DNA of 45,461 nucleotides. Source: Onstottus_A sp036505875. GTDB lineage: Bacteria > Acidobacteriota > Blastocatellia > UBA7656. This document shows positions 1 to 6,591 of this stretch, one piece after another. Each line of letters starts with the position of its first letter. Positions within the stretch are counted from its first letter, which is position 1. Where the stretch lies: NCBI GenBank assembly GCA_036505875.1, contig DASXSR010000151.1, forward strand, positions 1 to 45,461. Direction: 5' to 3'. A program made the position numbers and the translations under genes. Below the pieces are notes generated by a model. It saw nothing but the letters and a program-made list of their open reading frames with translations. It ran no database searches and was not told the origin of the DNA.

Positions 1-142
1 GGAGATGGTGATGCCTGGGGATAACTCGGCATTGACGGTAGAGTTGATCACGCCGATCGCGATGGAGAAGGGGTTGAGGTTTGCGATCAGGGAAGGCGGC
101 CGGACGGTAGGAGCGGGGACGATTTCCGAGGTTATTGAGTAA
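1..142 (+). CDS. tuf: Elongation factor Tu, C-terminal end (partial)
   Basis: The gene enters the window already open; the last 46 codons are visible in the frame beginning at base 2 and end at TAA 140-142. The translation carries the EF-Tu domain 3 ending, with PGDNSALTVELITPIAMEKG followed by a segment reading FAIREGGRTVGAGTI and then SEVIE. EF-Tu is the GTPase that delivers aminoacyl-tRNA to the ribosome. Its place directly before rpsJ is the classical end of the str operon, so the str and S10 operons are adjacent here. Confidence 0.95.
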   Translation, partial: EMVMPGDNSALTVELITPIAMEKGLRFAIREGGRTVGAGTISEVIE

Positions 143-149
143 CTGCCTT

Positions 150-174
150 GAAGTCGGCTCCTGGAGCCGCTTTC
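150..174. repeat. Short hairpin with GGCTCCTGGAGCC core
   Basis: Between tuf and rpsJ a near-perfect inverted repeat has 12-nt arms that differ at two positions around a central T; its core is GGCTCCTGGAGCC. The same core recurs at about 30412-30426 between purA and trxA. It may be a small interspersed palindrome or a weak processing/terminator hairpin; no U-tract follows it. Confidence 0.5.
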
Positions 175-198
175 GAGGTGACGACAAGTGAGTAATAC

Positions 199-525
199 AT
201 GCTGAATGAAAAGATTAGAATCCGTTTGAAGGCTTATGACTACCGTGTGCTTGACCAGTCGACGACCGAGATTGTTGACACGGCCAAACGAACGGGCGCT
301 CGCGTGGCGGGACCGATTCCGCTGCCTACCGTGAAGAACCGGTACACGGTTTTGCGCAGCCCGCACGTGGACAAGAAGTCGCGGGAGCAGTTCGAGATTC
401 GAACGCACAAGCGATTGATGGACATCCTCGACCCGACGCCGCAAACAGTTGACGCGCTAATGAAGCTAGATCTTCCGGCGGGCGTGGATGTCGAGATCAA
501 AGCCTTCGGCAAGGATCACAAGTAG
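199..525 (+). CDS. rpsJ: 30S ribosomal protein S10
   Basis: S10 (108 aa) is a 30S head protein and NusE partner in antitermination. The sequence shows the family opening IRIRLKAYDYRVLDQS and the later segments GPIPLPTVKNRYTVLRSPHV and THKRLMDI. Length is normal for the family. The ATG at 199 has no strong Shine-Dalgarno, but the N-terminus begins just before the conserved block, so there is little doubt. It is the first gene of the S10 block, and its TAG stop (523-525) lies in the 7-nt register of the spacer repeat that follows. Confidence 0.97.
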   Translation: MLNEKIRIRLKAYDYRVLDQSTTEIVDTAKRTGARVAGPIPLPTVKNRYTVLRSPHVDKKSREQFEIRTHKRLMDILDPTPQTVDALMKLDLPAGVDVEIKAFGKDHK

Positions 526-608
526 TCTTTAGTGCGTAGTCGCCAGCCCGTGGCCTGAAACGGCACGGACAACCGACTACTGACAATGGACCACGGATTA
601 CGATTATG
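521..608. repeat. Degenerate heptad array, rpsJ-rplC spacer
   Basis: The 80-nt spacer can be read in 7-nt units such as AGTAGTC (521), CGTAGTC (535), CGACTAC (574), GGACCAC (588) and GGATTAC (595). The register includes the rpsJ stop codon and runs into the rplC ATG (606). GTAGTCG at 536-542 is complementary to CGACTAC at 574-580. This is the most eroded member of the heptad-hairpin group in this operon. Confidence 0.45.
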
Positions 609-1238
609 GTCAACGGAATAATCGGTAAGAAGCTGGGGATGACGCAGTTGTTCAGGGAAGACGGTTCTGTGACACCTGTGACAGTGATAAAAGCGGGCCC
701 GTGCATCGTCGTTCAGAAGAAGACCGTCAACACTGACGGCTACGATGCTGTGCAGCTTGGATTGGTGGAAGAGAAGCCGCCCCGCCGCATCAACAAGCCG
801 ACCGAGGGTCACTTCAAACGCGCCGGCGTGCCGCCGACTCGAGTTCTGCGGGAGGTGCGCATCGAGGCCAGCGACGAAGCCACCAGCGTGGGCGACAAAG
901 TCTTGGTAGACATCTTCAACGAGAACGACCTCATTGAAGTTGTCGGCAAGTCGAAGGGGCGAGGGTTTGCTGGCTTCGTAAAGAGACACGGATTTGCGGG
1001 TGGACGAGCGACCCATGGTTCGATGTTTCATCGCGCGCCGGGGGGCATAGGAGCTTCGGCTTATCCGTCTCGAGTAATCAAGGGAACGCGCATGGCGGGC
1101 CATATGGGTGACGCGCGTACGACCGTCAAGAACCTGCGCGTAGCGGCGGTTGACGCTGAGAACAATCTGCTGATGATTCGTGGCGCGGTGCCAGGGCCGA
1201 ATGGATCGTACGTGTTGATAAAGAAGGCGCAATTGTGA
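606..1238 (+). CDS. rplC: 50S ribosomal protein L3
   Basis: L3 (210 aa) is an early-assembly 23S rRNA binding protein near the peptidyl transferase centre. It starts with the family signature IIGKKLGMTQLF and contains the L3 central loop region GFAGGRATHGSMFHRAPGGIG, which reaches into the ribosome core. The length is typical. The ATG at 606 fits the conserved N-terminus exactly. A 72-nt spacer with a heptad hairpin separates it from rplD. Confidence 0.98.
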   Translation: MVNGIIGKKLGMTQLFREDGSVTPVTVIKAGPCIVVQKKTVNTDGYDAVQLGLVEEKPPRRINKPTEGHFKRAGVPPTRVLREVRIEASDEATSVGDKVLVDIFNENDLIEVVGKSKGRGFAGFVKRHGFAGGRATHGSMFHRAPGGIGASAYPSRVIKGTRMAGHMGDARTTVKNLRVAAVDAENNLLMIRGAVPGPNGSYVLIKKAQL

Positions 1239-1243
1239 TGAGT

Positions 1244-1302
1244 GATCCGTGACACGTGATCCGTGACAAGATTAATCACGAATCACGCATCACGGATTGC
1301 AG
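1244..1302. repeat. Heptad hairpin, rplC-rplD spacer
   Basis: Left-arm heptads are ATCCGTG (1245), ACACGTG (1252) and ATCCGTG (1259). Right-arm heptads are ATCACGA (1275), ATCACGC (1282), ATCACGG (1289) and ATTGCAG (1296). The two arms are about 80% complementary over 25 nt around a short loop near 1268-1273. The rplD Shine-Dalgarno (1301-1305) begins immediately after the right arm. The right-arm words recur in the rpsM-rpsK spacer at 13772-13796. Confidence 0.75.
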
Positions 1303-1310
1303 GAGACTGT

Positions 1311-1952
1311 ATGCCTGTTGTGAAGGTCAAAAACCTAAAAAGCGAAGAGGTCGGCGAGATAGAGTTGTCGGACGAGGTATTCGGCGCGCGCCTCAATAAA
1401 GCGGTGATCTATGCAGCGGTTAAGAGCTATCAAGCGAATCAGCGCGCTGGAACTTCAGCTACGAAGACTCGAGGAGATACCAGCGGCTCTGGACGGAAGC
1501 TCTGGAAGCAAAAGGGCACCGGCCGCGCGCGAATAGCCAGCTTGCGCAGCCCGCTGTGGAAAGGCGGCGGCAACGTGCACGGGCCTCAACCGCGCGATTG
1601 GTCATATTCAGTGCCGAAGAAGGTTCGACGAGGGGCTATGCGCTCAGTGCTATCAGAACGATTGCGCGAGGGCGGGTTATTCATTCTGGAGAACTTCGAA
1701 CTCGAATCGCACAAGACCGGAGAGTTTGCTCAGACGCTCGACGCCCTCGGACTGACTCGTCGGACTTTGATAGTTGATTCGCCGAATAACAATCTGATTC
1801 TGTCATCGCGGAATTTGAGGGAAGTGACTTTGGTGTCTGCTGAAAACGTTAACGTTTACGACCTGCTGACTCACGAGCAGATAGCGCTCACGCAAGAGTC
1901 CGCAGTTCAATTGGAAAAGCGTTTGGGCAACGAGCGGGAGACGGCGGAATGA
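1311..1952 (+). CDS. rplD: 50S ribosomal protein L4
   Basis: L4 (213 aa) lines the peptide exit tunnel and in many bacteria represses its own operon. The family core is visible as NQRAGTSATKTRGDTSGSGR, then KPWKQKGTGRAR-like KLWKQKGTGRARI and the tunnel segment GGGNVHGPQPRDWSY. I place the start at ATG 1311, preceded by AGGAGA at 1301-1306. A longer open frame from GTG 1263 only reads through the upstream hairpin and is not conserved L4 sequence. The 3' end overlaps rplW by 4 nt (ATGA). Confidence 0.96.
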   Translation: MPVVKVKNLKSEEVGEIELSDEVFGARLNKAVIYAAVKSYQANQRAGTSATKTRGDTSGSGRKLWKQKGTGRARIASLRSPLWKGGGNVHGPQPRDWSYSVPKKVRRGAMRSVLSERLREGGLFILENFELESHKTGEFAQTLDALGLTRRTLIVDSPNNNLILSSRNLREVTLVSAENVNVYDLLTHEQIALTQESAVQLEKRLGNERETAE

Positions 1953-2278
1953 AGACAATTTGGGACGTAATCAAAGGGCCGGTGATTACCGAGAAGGCGC
2001 TCACGATGAAGGACGAGCCTGAGTCGATGGGGCGCAGCGGCAACGACAGGCAAATGCTCACGTTGAAGGTGCATCGGGATGCAACTAAACCGGAAATCAA
2101 ACGAGCCGTCGAGAAGATACTCGGCGTAAAGGTGCAGACGGTCCACGTCGCAAACTATCGCGGCAAGATGAAGCGCATCCCGACTCGTCGCGAGACAGGC
2201 CGTAGATCGGATTGGAAGAAAGCATACGTAACGCTGAAGGCCGGCGAGAAACCGATTATGTACGAAGACGCGATATGA
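1949..2278 (+). CDS. rplW: 50S ribosomal protein L23
   Basis: L23 (109 aa) sits at the tunnel exit and docks trigger factor and SRP. The start shows the L23 motif DVIKGPVITEKAL, and the C-terminal half shows VHVANYRGKMKRIPTRRETG and KKAYVTLK. About 12 residues (around ESMGRSGNDRQ) appear to be inserted between the first helix and the KVHRDATKPEIK strand relative to short L23s. The ATG overlaps the rplD stop. The final A of the stop codon is the first base of the perfect hairpin that follows. Confidence 0.97.
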   Translation: MKTIWDVIKGPVITEKALTMKDEPESMGRSGNDRQMLTLKVHRDATKPEIKRAVEKILGVKVQTVHVANYRGKMKRIPTRRETGRRSDWKKAYVTLKAGEKPIMYEDAI

Positions 2279-2340
2279 TTGCGGATTGCAGAATGCGGAT
2301 TGCGGAATCCGAAATCCGCATTCTGCAATCCGCAATGGAG
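2277..2340. repeat. Perfect 24-bp heptad hairpin, rplW-rplB spacer
   Basis: Arms 2278-2301 and 2313-2336 are exact reverse complements (24 of 24) around the 11-nt loop 2302-2312. The arms consist of heptads GATTGCG (2277), GATTGCA (2284), GAATGCG (2291) and GATTGCG (2298), then AATCCGC (2313), ATTCTGC (2320) and AATCCGC (2327). The hairpin begins on the last base of the rplW stop and ends just before GGAG (2337-2340), the likely rplB Shine-Dalgarno. No U-tract follows, so it is not an intrinsic terminator. Confidence 0.9.
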
Positions 2341-2345
2341 TAGCG

Positions 2346-3170
2346 ATGGGAATCAAAAAGCTAACACCAACGTCATCGGCGAGACGGTATCAGACGTACC
2401 TCACGCTCGAAGAGGTGTCGACCGATACTCCCTACGAGCCGCTGCTGGAGCCGAAGAAGCGCATTTCGGGCCGCAACAACGACGGGCACATAACGATGAG
2501 GCGTCGCGGGGGAGGCGCGCCGCGTATGTATCGCATCATCGACTTCAAGCGCGACAAGGCGGGCATTCCTGCGAAGGTCGCGACGGTCGAATATGATCCG
2601 AACCGGTCGGCGCTGATTGCGCTGCTGCACTATCTGGATGGTGAGAAGCGGTACATCGTAGCCCCGGTCGGGTTGAAGGTTGGACAGACGGTGGTGTCGG
2701 GGCCCGATGCGGACATCATCGCCGGCAACGCGCTTCCGCTAAAGGCCATTCCGCTTGGCACGACAATTCACAACATCGAGCTCAGGCCAGGCAAGGGCGC
2801 GCAGATGGTGAGGGCGGCGGGAGGAGCGGCGCAGCTTGTCGCGAAGGAAGGTGATTGGGCCCAGCTTCGACTGCCGAGCGGCGAGATCCGCAGAGTGCAC
2901 ATCGACTGCTACGCGACAATCGGTCAGATCGGTAACATCGAGCACAGTAACATCTCGTTGGGCAAAGCCGGGCGGACGCGGTGGTTGGGGCGCAGACCGA
3001 AGGTCCGCGGGGTGGCTATGAATCCGGTGGATCATCCGCATGGCGGCGGCGAAGGCAAGACCTCGGGAGGCCGCAACCCGGTCACGCCCTGGGGGCAGCC
3101 CACTCGCGGATATAAGACTCGAAACAATAAGCGCACGGATAAGTTTATCGTGCGAAGAGGGAAGAAATGA
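2346..3170 (+). CDS. rplB: 50S ribosomal protein L2
   Basis: L2 (274 aa) binds 23S rRNA and is needed for subunit joining and peptidyl transfer. It shows KKLTPTSSARRYQTYL at the N-terminus, RNNDGHITMRRRGGGAPRMY in the RNA-binding half, and the C-terminal signature VRGVAMNPVDHPHGGGEG with the conserved His of that loop. The length is canonical. I choose ATG 2346 after GGAG; an in-frame upstream start at 2286 would translate the hairpin and is not L2-like. Confidence 0.97.
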   Translation: MGIKKLTPTSSARRYQTYLTLEEVSTDTPYEPLLEPKKRISGRNNDGHITMRRRGGGAPRMYRIIDFKRDKAGIPAKVATVEYDPNRSALIALLHYLDGEKRYIVAPVGLKVGQTVVSGPDADIIAGNALPLKAIPLGTTIHNIELRPGKGAQMVRAAGGAAQLVAKEGDWAQLRLPSGEIRRVHIDCYATIGQIGNIEHSNISLGKAGRTRWLGRRPKVRGVAMNPVDHPHGGGEGKTSGGRNPVTPWGQPTRGYKTRNNKRTDKFIVRRGKK

Positions 3171-3174
3171 TTTG

Positions 3175-3251
3175 GTCCGTAGTCCGCGGTCAGTAGTCAG
3201 TAGCGCTGACCACTGAGTACGGACTAAGGACTACGGACTACGGACTTACAC
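3175..3251. repeat. Eleven-unit heptad hairpin, rplB-rpsS spacer
   Basis: Eleven consecutive 7-nt units run without a single indel from 3175 to 3251 and stop exactly at the rpsS ATG (3252). Early units are GTCCGTA, GTCCGCG, GTCAGTA and GTCAGTA; late units are CTAAGGA, CTACGGA and CTACGGA. Bases 3175-3186 are exactly complementary to 3234-3245. The array matches the rpsC-rplP spacer array unit for unit, with about 9 differences over the first ten units. Its last units supply the only purine-rich GGA before the rpsS start. Confidence 0.9.
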
Positions 3252-3548
3252 ATGGCAAGATCAATCAAGAAGGGGCCGTTCATCGACGACTATTTGATCA
3301 AGGCGATCACGCGGATGAACCAGACCAACGAGAAGCGCGTTCAGAAGACCTGGTCTCGGCGGTCGACGATCATCCCTGAGATGGTAGGCCACACGATCGC
3401 CGTGCACAACGGCAAGAAGTTCATCCCGGTCTACATTCAGGAGAATATGGTCGGCCACAAACTCGGCGAGTTCTCGCCGACGCGGCAGTTCAAAGGTCAC
3501 CCTGAGAGGACCGAAAAGGTGGTAAAGAAAGCGCCCGGAGCAAAATAA
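3252..3548 (+). CDS. rpsS: 30S ribosomal protein S19
   Basis: S19 (98 aa) is a 30S head protein that contacts S13 and the A-site finger. The start MARSIKKGPFIDDYL is the classic S19 N-terminus, and VYIQENMVGHKLGEFSPTR is the C-terminal signature. The length is slightly over the usual 90. There is no proper Shine-Dalgarno: the region before ATG is the right arm of the spacer hairpin, with only GGA at 3242-3244. rplV follows 2 nt after the stop. Confidence 0.97.
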   Translation: MARSIKKGPFIDDYLIKAITRMNQTNEKRVQKTWSRRSTIIPEMVGHTIAVHNGKKFIPVYIQENMVGHKLGEFSPTRQFKGHPERTEKVVKKAPGAK

Positions 3549-3550
3549 CC

Positions 3551-3910
3551 ATGAAAGCACGCGCAGTCGCAAAGTACATCAAGGGCTCGCCGCAGAAGGC
3601 GCGGTTGGTCATCGATCAAATTCGAGGCCGCAACGTTAGCGAGGCGCTGTCAGTGCTGAAGACTTCTAACAAGCGCGCCGCCGGACCCATCGAGGTTACT
3701 TTGCGTTCGGCGATTGCTAATGCCGAGCAGAAGGCTGATCAGCTCAACGTTGCAATTGACGTTGACAGTTTGAAAATATCGAACGCGACAGTCGATCTCG
3801 GGCCTACCAAGTATCGGCGACGAGTTCGACCTGCGCCGATGGGCCGAGCTTATCGCGAGCGCCGCTGGCAGAGTCATATAACGATTGAGGTGGAATCGGA
3901 AAAAGAGTAG
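3551..3910 (+). CDS. rplV: 50S ribosomal protein L22
   Basis: L22 (119 aa) has a long hairpin that lines the exit tunnel. The start reads AVAKYIKGSPQKARLVIDQI, and the tunnel hairpin region shows GPTKYRRRVRPAPMGRAYR near residues 80-100. The length is typical. The ATG at 3551 is 2 nt after rpsS, suggesting translational coupling. The TAG stop (3908-3910) lies inside the GTAG head of the REPIN-like element, so the repeat supplies the stop codon. Confidence 0.97.
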   Translation: MKARAVAKYIKGSPQKARLVIDQIRGRNVSEALSVLKTSNKRAAGPIEVTLRSAIANAEQKADQLNVAIDVDSLKISNATVDLGPTKYRRRVRPAPMGRAYRERRWQSHITIEVESEKE

Positions 3911-3962
3911 CACAGACTTCAGTCTGCGTGCGCTGTTCAATACAGACTGAACCCTGTGCTAC
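3907..3962. repeat. REPIN-like GTAG doublet, rplV-rpsC spacer
   Basis: The left unit is GTAGCACAGACTTCAGTCTG (3907-3926): a GTAG head plus a small palindrome. The right unit, in inverted orientation at 3943-3962, ends in TGTGCTAC. This is the architecture of REP doublets mobilised by RAYT (TnpA-REP) transposases. Related copies lie at 5731-5789, 8827-8890 and 45341-45420. No RAYT gene is present in the window. The rplV stop is inside the left head, and the rpsC Shine-Dalgarno (3964-3970) starts 2 nt after the right head. Confidence 0.8.
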
Positions 3963-3973
3963 CGGGAGGAATC

Positions 3974-4630
3974 GTGGGGCAGAAAGTTCATCCATATGGT
4001 TTCAGGTTAGGCATCAACCGAAGTTGGCATTCCAACTGGATTGCCAAGCGTGACTACTCCGACCTGTTGCACGAAGACCTGAAGCTGAAGAAGGAATTGA
4101 AAGGTAGGTTTTCGGGCGCGGGCGTCTCGCACATCGACATCGAGCGAGCGGCCAACAAGCTGAAGATCATTATTCACACGTCGCGACCGGGCATAATCAT
4201 TGGGCGCAAAGGGGCCGAGATCGACAAGCTCAAAGAAGAAATCAAACACCGCACCGGGCGCGAAGTTTACGTCAACATTCAGGAGATTCATAAGCCCGAG
4301 CTTAACGCACAGCTTCAAGCTGAGCAGATCGCGCAGCAACTCGAGAAGCGGATCGCTTTCCGGCGAGCAATGCGGCGAGCGGTCGAGAACGCTCAGCGGT
4401 TTGGCGCGCAAGGGATCAAGGTTCGCGTGTCGGGAAGGTTGAATGGCGCCGAGATCGCGCGCTCCGAATGGTACTTGCAGGGCAGGCTTCCTCTTCACAC
4501 GCTGCGCGCTGATATCGATTACGGATTCGCCGAGGCGCGAACGACTTTCGGGGTGATTGGAGTAAAGGTTTGGGTCTATCGCGGCGAGGAGATGCAAGTG
4601 CGAAGGGCTGCGCAAGGAAGAAGGCAATGA
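3974..4630 (+). CDS. rpsC: 30S ribosomal protein S3
   Basis: S3 (218 aa) forms part of the mRNA entry helicase site. The start GQKVHPYGFRLGI is canonical, the KH domain carries IIGRKGAEIDKLKEEI, and the C-terminal domain has VRVSGRLNGAEIARSEWY and GVIGVKVWVYRGE. I place the start at GTG 3974, 3 nt after the strong Shine-Dalgarno GGGAGGA (3964-3970), because the first conserved residue follows directly. An open frame from 3956 reads the repeat instead. Confidence 0.96.
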   Translation: MGQKVHPYGFRLGINRSWHSNWIAKRDYSDLLHEDLKLKKELKGRFSGAGVSHIDIERAANKLKIIIHTSRPGIIIGRKGAEIDKLKEEIKHRTGREVYVNIQEIHKPELNAQLQAEQIAQQLEKRIAFRRAMRRAVENAQRFGAQGIKVRVSGRLNGAEIARSEWYLQGRLPLHTLRADIDYGFAEARTTFGVIGVKVWVYRGEEMQVRRAAQGRRQ

Positions 4631-4634
4631 TTCA

Positions 4635-4711
4635 GTCCGTAGTCCGTGGTCAGTAGTCCGTAGTGCGGACCACTGACTACGGACTACGGACCAGGGACCA
4701 CGGACTAATGG
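4635..4711. repeat. Eleven-unit heptad hairpin, rpsC-rplP spacer
   Basis: Uninterrupted heptads run from 4635: GTCCGTA, GTCCGTG, GTCAGTA, GTCCGTA, then GTGCGGA, CCACTGA, CTACGGA and so on to CCACGGA (4698-4704), with the rplP ATG (4708) inside the next unit. Arms 4635-4660 and 4666-4691 pair over 26 nt with one mismatch and one G-U around a 5-nt loop. The array is a near copy of the one at 3175-3251. AGGGA (4693-4697), just outside the stem, is the only Shine-Dalgarno-like stretch for rplP. Confidence 0.9.
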
Positions 4712-5145
4712 CCGAATACAAGATTCCAAAGCGAATGAAATACCGCAAGCAGCAGCGCGGGCGGATGAGCGGGTTGTCGACGCGGGGCGCCGAGATTTCT
4801 TTCGGCGAATACGGGCTGAAAGCGCTCGAGCCGGCCTGGATAACCGGGAAGCAGATCGAAGCTTCTCGCGTTGCGATGACACGTTTTGTGAAGCGCGGAG
4901 GAAAAATCTGGATTCGCGTTTTCCCCGACAAGCCCATCACAAAGAAGCCCGCTGAAACTCGCATGGGTAAGGGCAAGGGCGCGCCTGAAGGATGGGTCGC
5001 AGTAGTCAAGCCCGGTCGCGTGCTGTTCGAGATGGAGGGCGTGGACGAGAAAACCGCGATCGAGGCGATGAGACTTGCCGCGCAGAAGTTGCCCATCAGA
5101 ACCAAGTTCATCTCGCGCAAAGAAGGAGGAGGCGGTCTGGTATGA
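4708..5145 (+). CDS. rplP: 50S ribosomal protein L16
   Basis: L16 (145 aa) organises the A-site region of 23S rRNA. The core N-terminal motif PKRMKYRKQQRGRMSGLSTRG is clear, followed by FGEYGLKALEPAWIT and the C-terminal GKGKGAPEGWVAVVKPGR. The family usually starts M-L-x-P-K; here the N-terminus is M-A-E-Y-K-I-P-K, a few residues longer. ATG 4708 is preferred over an upstream in-frame start at 4663, which would translate the hairpin. The stop overlaps the rpmC start (ATGA). Confidence 0.95.
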   Translation: MAEYKIPKRMKYRKQQRGRMSGLSTRGAEISFGEYGLKALEPAWITGKQIEASRVAMTRFVKRGGKIWIRVFPDKPITKKPAETRMGKGKGAPEGWVAVVKPGRVLFEMEGVDEKTAIEAMRLAAQKLPIRTKFISRKEGGGGLV

Positions 5146-5345
5146 AAGCTGAAGAGTTGAGAGACCTGTCTGACGACGATCTTCGCACGAGAGTGGGCGA
5201 GCTTAAGGAGTCTCTTTTCAGGATGCGATTTAAACTGGCGCTGGGCAATACGGACGTTGTCAAACAACTCCGCGAGTCCCGAAAGGACCTGGCGCGGGTG
5301 AAAACGCTGTTGCACGAGCGCGAGCTTTCGGCGGCGCAGAAGTAA
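5142..5345 (+). CDS. rpmC: 50S ribosomal protein L29
   Basis: L29 (67 aa) sits by the tunnel exit next to L23. The sequence MKAEELRDLSDDDLRTRV, then ELKESLFRMRFKLALGN and the basic helix VKQLRESRKDLARVKTLL, is typical of the two-helix L29 fold. The ATG at 5142 overlaps the rplP stop, with a strong AAGGAGGA 11-19 nt upstream inside rplP. The open frame extends upstream, but only the part from 5142 is L29. Confidence 0.95.
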   Translation: MKAEELRDLSDDDLRTRVGELKESLFRMRFKLALGNTDVVKQLRESRKDLARVKTLLHERELSAAQK

Positions 5346-5357
5346 CGGAAGGTGGAC

Positions 5358-5729
5358 ATGGAGCAAAACATGGAAGAAGTGGGCGGCGGTGAAGCGACGG
5401 AGTTAGCAGAACCAAGCGCGACCGAAATCCCCGCTGCTCCGACTGAAGCAGCAGCAACCGAGGCCGCGACGACCGCAGCCCCCAGGCATCGTCGACAGGA
5501 AAAGGTTGGATTAGTCACAAGCGACAAGATGCAGAAGACTGTGGTCGTTCGCGTGGAGCGTCAGGTTCGGCACCGGAAGTATGAGCGCTATATCAGGCGG
5601 CGCACGAAGTTCATGGCGCACGATGAGATCGGCGCGCATACGGGCGACATCGTGCGAATTGTCGAGACGCGTCCGCTGTCCGCGCGAAAGCGCTGGCGTG
5701 TGGTTGAGATAGTGCAAAAGGCGAGGTGA
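5358..5729 (+). CDS. rpsQ: 30S ribosomal protein S17 with N-terminal extension
   Basis: S17 (123 aa here, about 85 in most bacteria) binds 16S rRNA early in assembly. The conserved part begins near residue 48 with KVGLVTSDKMQKTVVVRVER and continues with YIRRRTKFMAHDE and the basic end ARKRWRVVEIV. The first 45 or so residues are a low-complexity Ala/Thr/Glu-rich leader, which is probably disordered. ATG 5358 follows GGAAGG; an in-frame ATG at 5370 is an alternative, and either keeps most of the leader. A REPIN-like element follows. Confidence 0.93.
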   Translation: MEQNMEEVGGGEATELAEPSATEIPAAPTEAAATEAATTAAPRHRRQEKVGLVTSDKMQKTVVVRVERQVRHRKYERYIRRRTKFMAHDEIGAHTGDIVRIVETRPLSARKRWRVVEIVQKAR

Positions 5730-5730
5730 A

Positions 5731-5789
5731 GTAGCACAGACTTCAGTCTGTACACGATAGGACCGCATACAGACTAAGGTCTGCGCTAC
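5731..5789. repeat. REPIN-like GTAG doublet, rpsQ-rplN spacer
   Basis: GTAG head plus palindrome at 5731-5750, with an inverted right unit at 5768-5789 ending in GCGCTAC. The left unit is identical to the copy at 3907 over at least 20 nt; the right unit has drifted (AGACTAAGGTCT). It begins 2 nt after the rpsQ stop and ends just before GGGAG (5792-5796), the rplN Shine-Dalgarno. Confidence 0.8.
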
Positions 5790-5801
5790 CTGGGAGTGCT
5801 T

Positions 5802-6170
5802 ATGGTTCAAATGAGATCGATCCTTGAGGTGGCAGACAACTCCGGCGCCAAACGAATCGCCATGATCCTCCCGGTTGGGGGACACACGGGTTCACGCGCC
5901 GGCCTTGGTGATGTCATCACCGCGTCTGTAAAAGAGGCGTCGCCTGACGGAGCGGTGAAGAAGGGTGACGTTGTACGCGCCGTTGTGGTTCGGACTCGCA
6001 AAGAGTCTCGTCGCAAGGACGGCACGTACATCCGTTTCGACCAGAACGCGGCAGTGATCATCAAGCCTGATAACGAGCCGGTCGGAACGCGCGTGTTCGG
6101 ACCGATAGCTCGCGAGTTGCGCGAGAGGCGCTTCATGAAAATCGTGAGCCTCGCGCCGGAAGTGATTTGA
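5802..6170 (+). CDS. rplN: 50S ribosomal protein L14
   Basis: L14 (122 aa, the canonical length) forms part of intersubunit bridges B5 and B8. It reads MVQMRSILEVADNSGAKRI at the start and shows the family block GDVITASVKEASPDGAVKKG followed by VRAVVVRTRKE and RFDQNAAVIIKPDNEPVGTR. The start at ATG 5802 gives the standard N-terminus and sits after GGGAG (5792-5796). An ATG two codons upstream is less likely. Confidence 0.97.
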   Translation: MVQMRSILEVADNSGAKRIAMILPVGGHTGSRAGLGDVITASVKEASPDGAVKKGDVVRAVVVRTRKESRRKDGTYIRFDQNAAVIIKPDNEPVGTRVFGPIARELRERRFMKIVSLAPEVI

Positions 6171-6174
6171 GACT

Positions 6175-6242
6175 AGTTATGGTCATTGGTCCTTTGTTAT
6201 TGCGGGACCAGGGACTAATGACGAATGACCAAGGACTAGACA
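6175..6242. repeat. Heptad hairpin, rplN-rplX spacer
   Basis: Nine heptads run in register at 6175-6237, including GTCATTG (6182), GTCCTTT (6189), GTTATTG (6196), AATGACG (6217), AATGACC (6224) and AAGGACT (6231). GGTCATT (6181-6187) pairs with AATGACC (6224-6230). AAGGA (6231-6235), directly after the stem, is an evident Shine-Dalgarno 7 nt from the rplX ATG (6243), so the array itself supplies the ribosome binding site. The wording is closely related to the array at 7137-7206. Confidence 0.8.
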
Positions 6243-6575
6243 ATGAACGTTGAGATCAATGTGAGAAAGAACGACCGGGTCGTTGTGATCTCCGGCAAAG
6301 ACAAGGGAAAGAAGGGCCGGGTCATCGAGGTTCAGCCCTCGAGACGAAAAGTCATAGTCGAGGGCGTAAATATGGTGAAGCGCCACAACAAGGCAAACAC
6401 TCGACGGGGTATTCAAGGGGGAATTCTTGAACGCGAATCTCCGGTGGATGTTTCCAACGTGATGGTGCTTTGCCCGCATTGCGGGGAGCCGACGCGGTCG
6501 GGGCATCAGATACTCGAAGACGGCAAACGTCATCGCGCTTGCAAAAAGTGCGGCGCGGCGATCGAGAAGCAATAG
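6243..6575 (+). CDS. rplX: 50S ribosomal protein L24 with zinc-ribbon tail
   Basis: L24 (110 aa) starts 50S assembly. The KOW motif is visible as VVVISGKDKGKKGRVIEV (residues 13-30), followed by VIVEGVNMVKRHNK. The C-terminal tail has C77-x2-C80 and C100-x2-C103, a four-cysteine zinc ribbon found in some but not all L24 proteins. ATG 6243 has AAGGA 7 nt upstream, supplied by the spacer repeat. rplE follows after 16 nt. Confidence 0.97.
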   Translation: MNVEINVRKNDRVVVISGKDKGKKGRVIEVQPSRRKVIVEGVNMVKRHNKANTRRGIQGGILERESPVDVSNVMVLCPHCGEPTRSGHQILEDGKRHRACKKCGAAIEKQ

Positions 6576-6591
6576 AAGCAGGAAAAACAAA

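Noticed and set aside
1263..1310. N-terminal extension of L4 from GTG 1263
   Set aside because: It translates the spacer hairpin, and a good Shine-Dalgarno plus conserved N-terminus support ATG 1311. The same reasoning removes upstream starts for L2 (2286), S3 (3956), L16 (4663) and S11 (13758).
4007..4882. 291-codon open frame on the - strand over rpsC and rplP
   Set aside because: It is a shadow of ribosomal genes on the other strand, with low-complexity Arg/Ser content.
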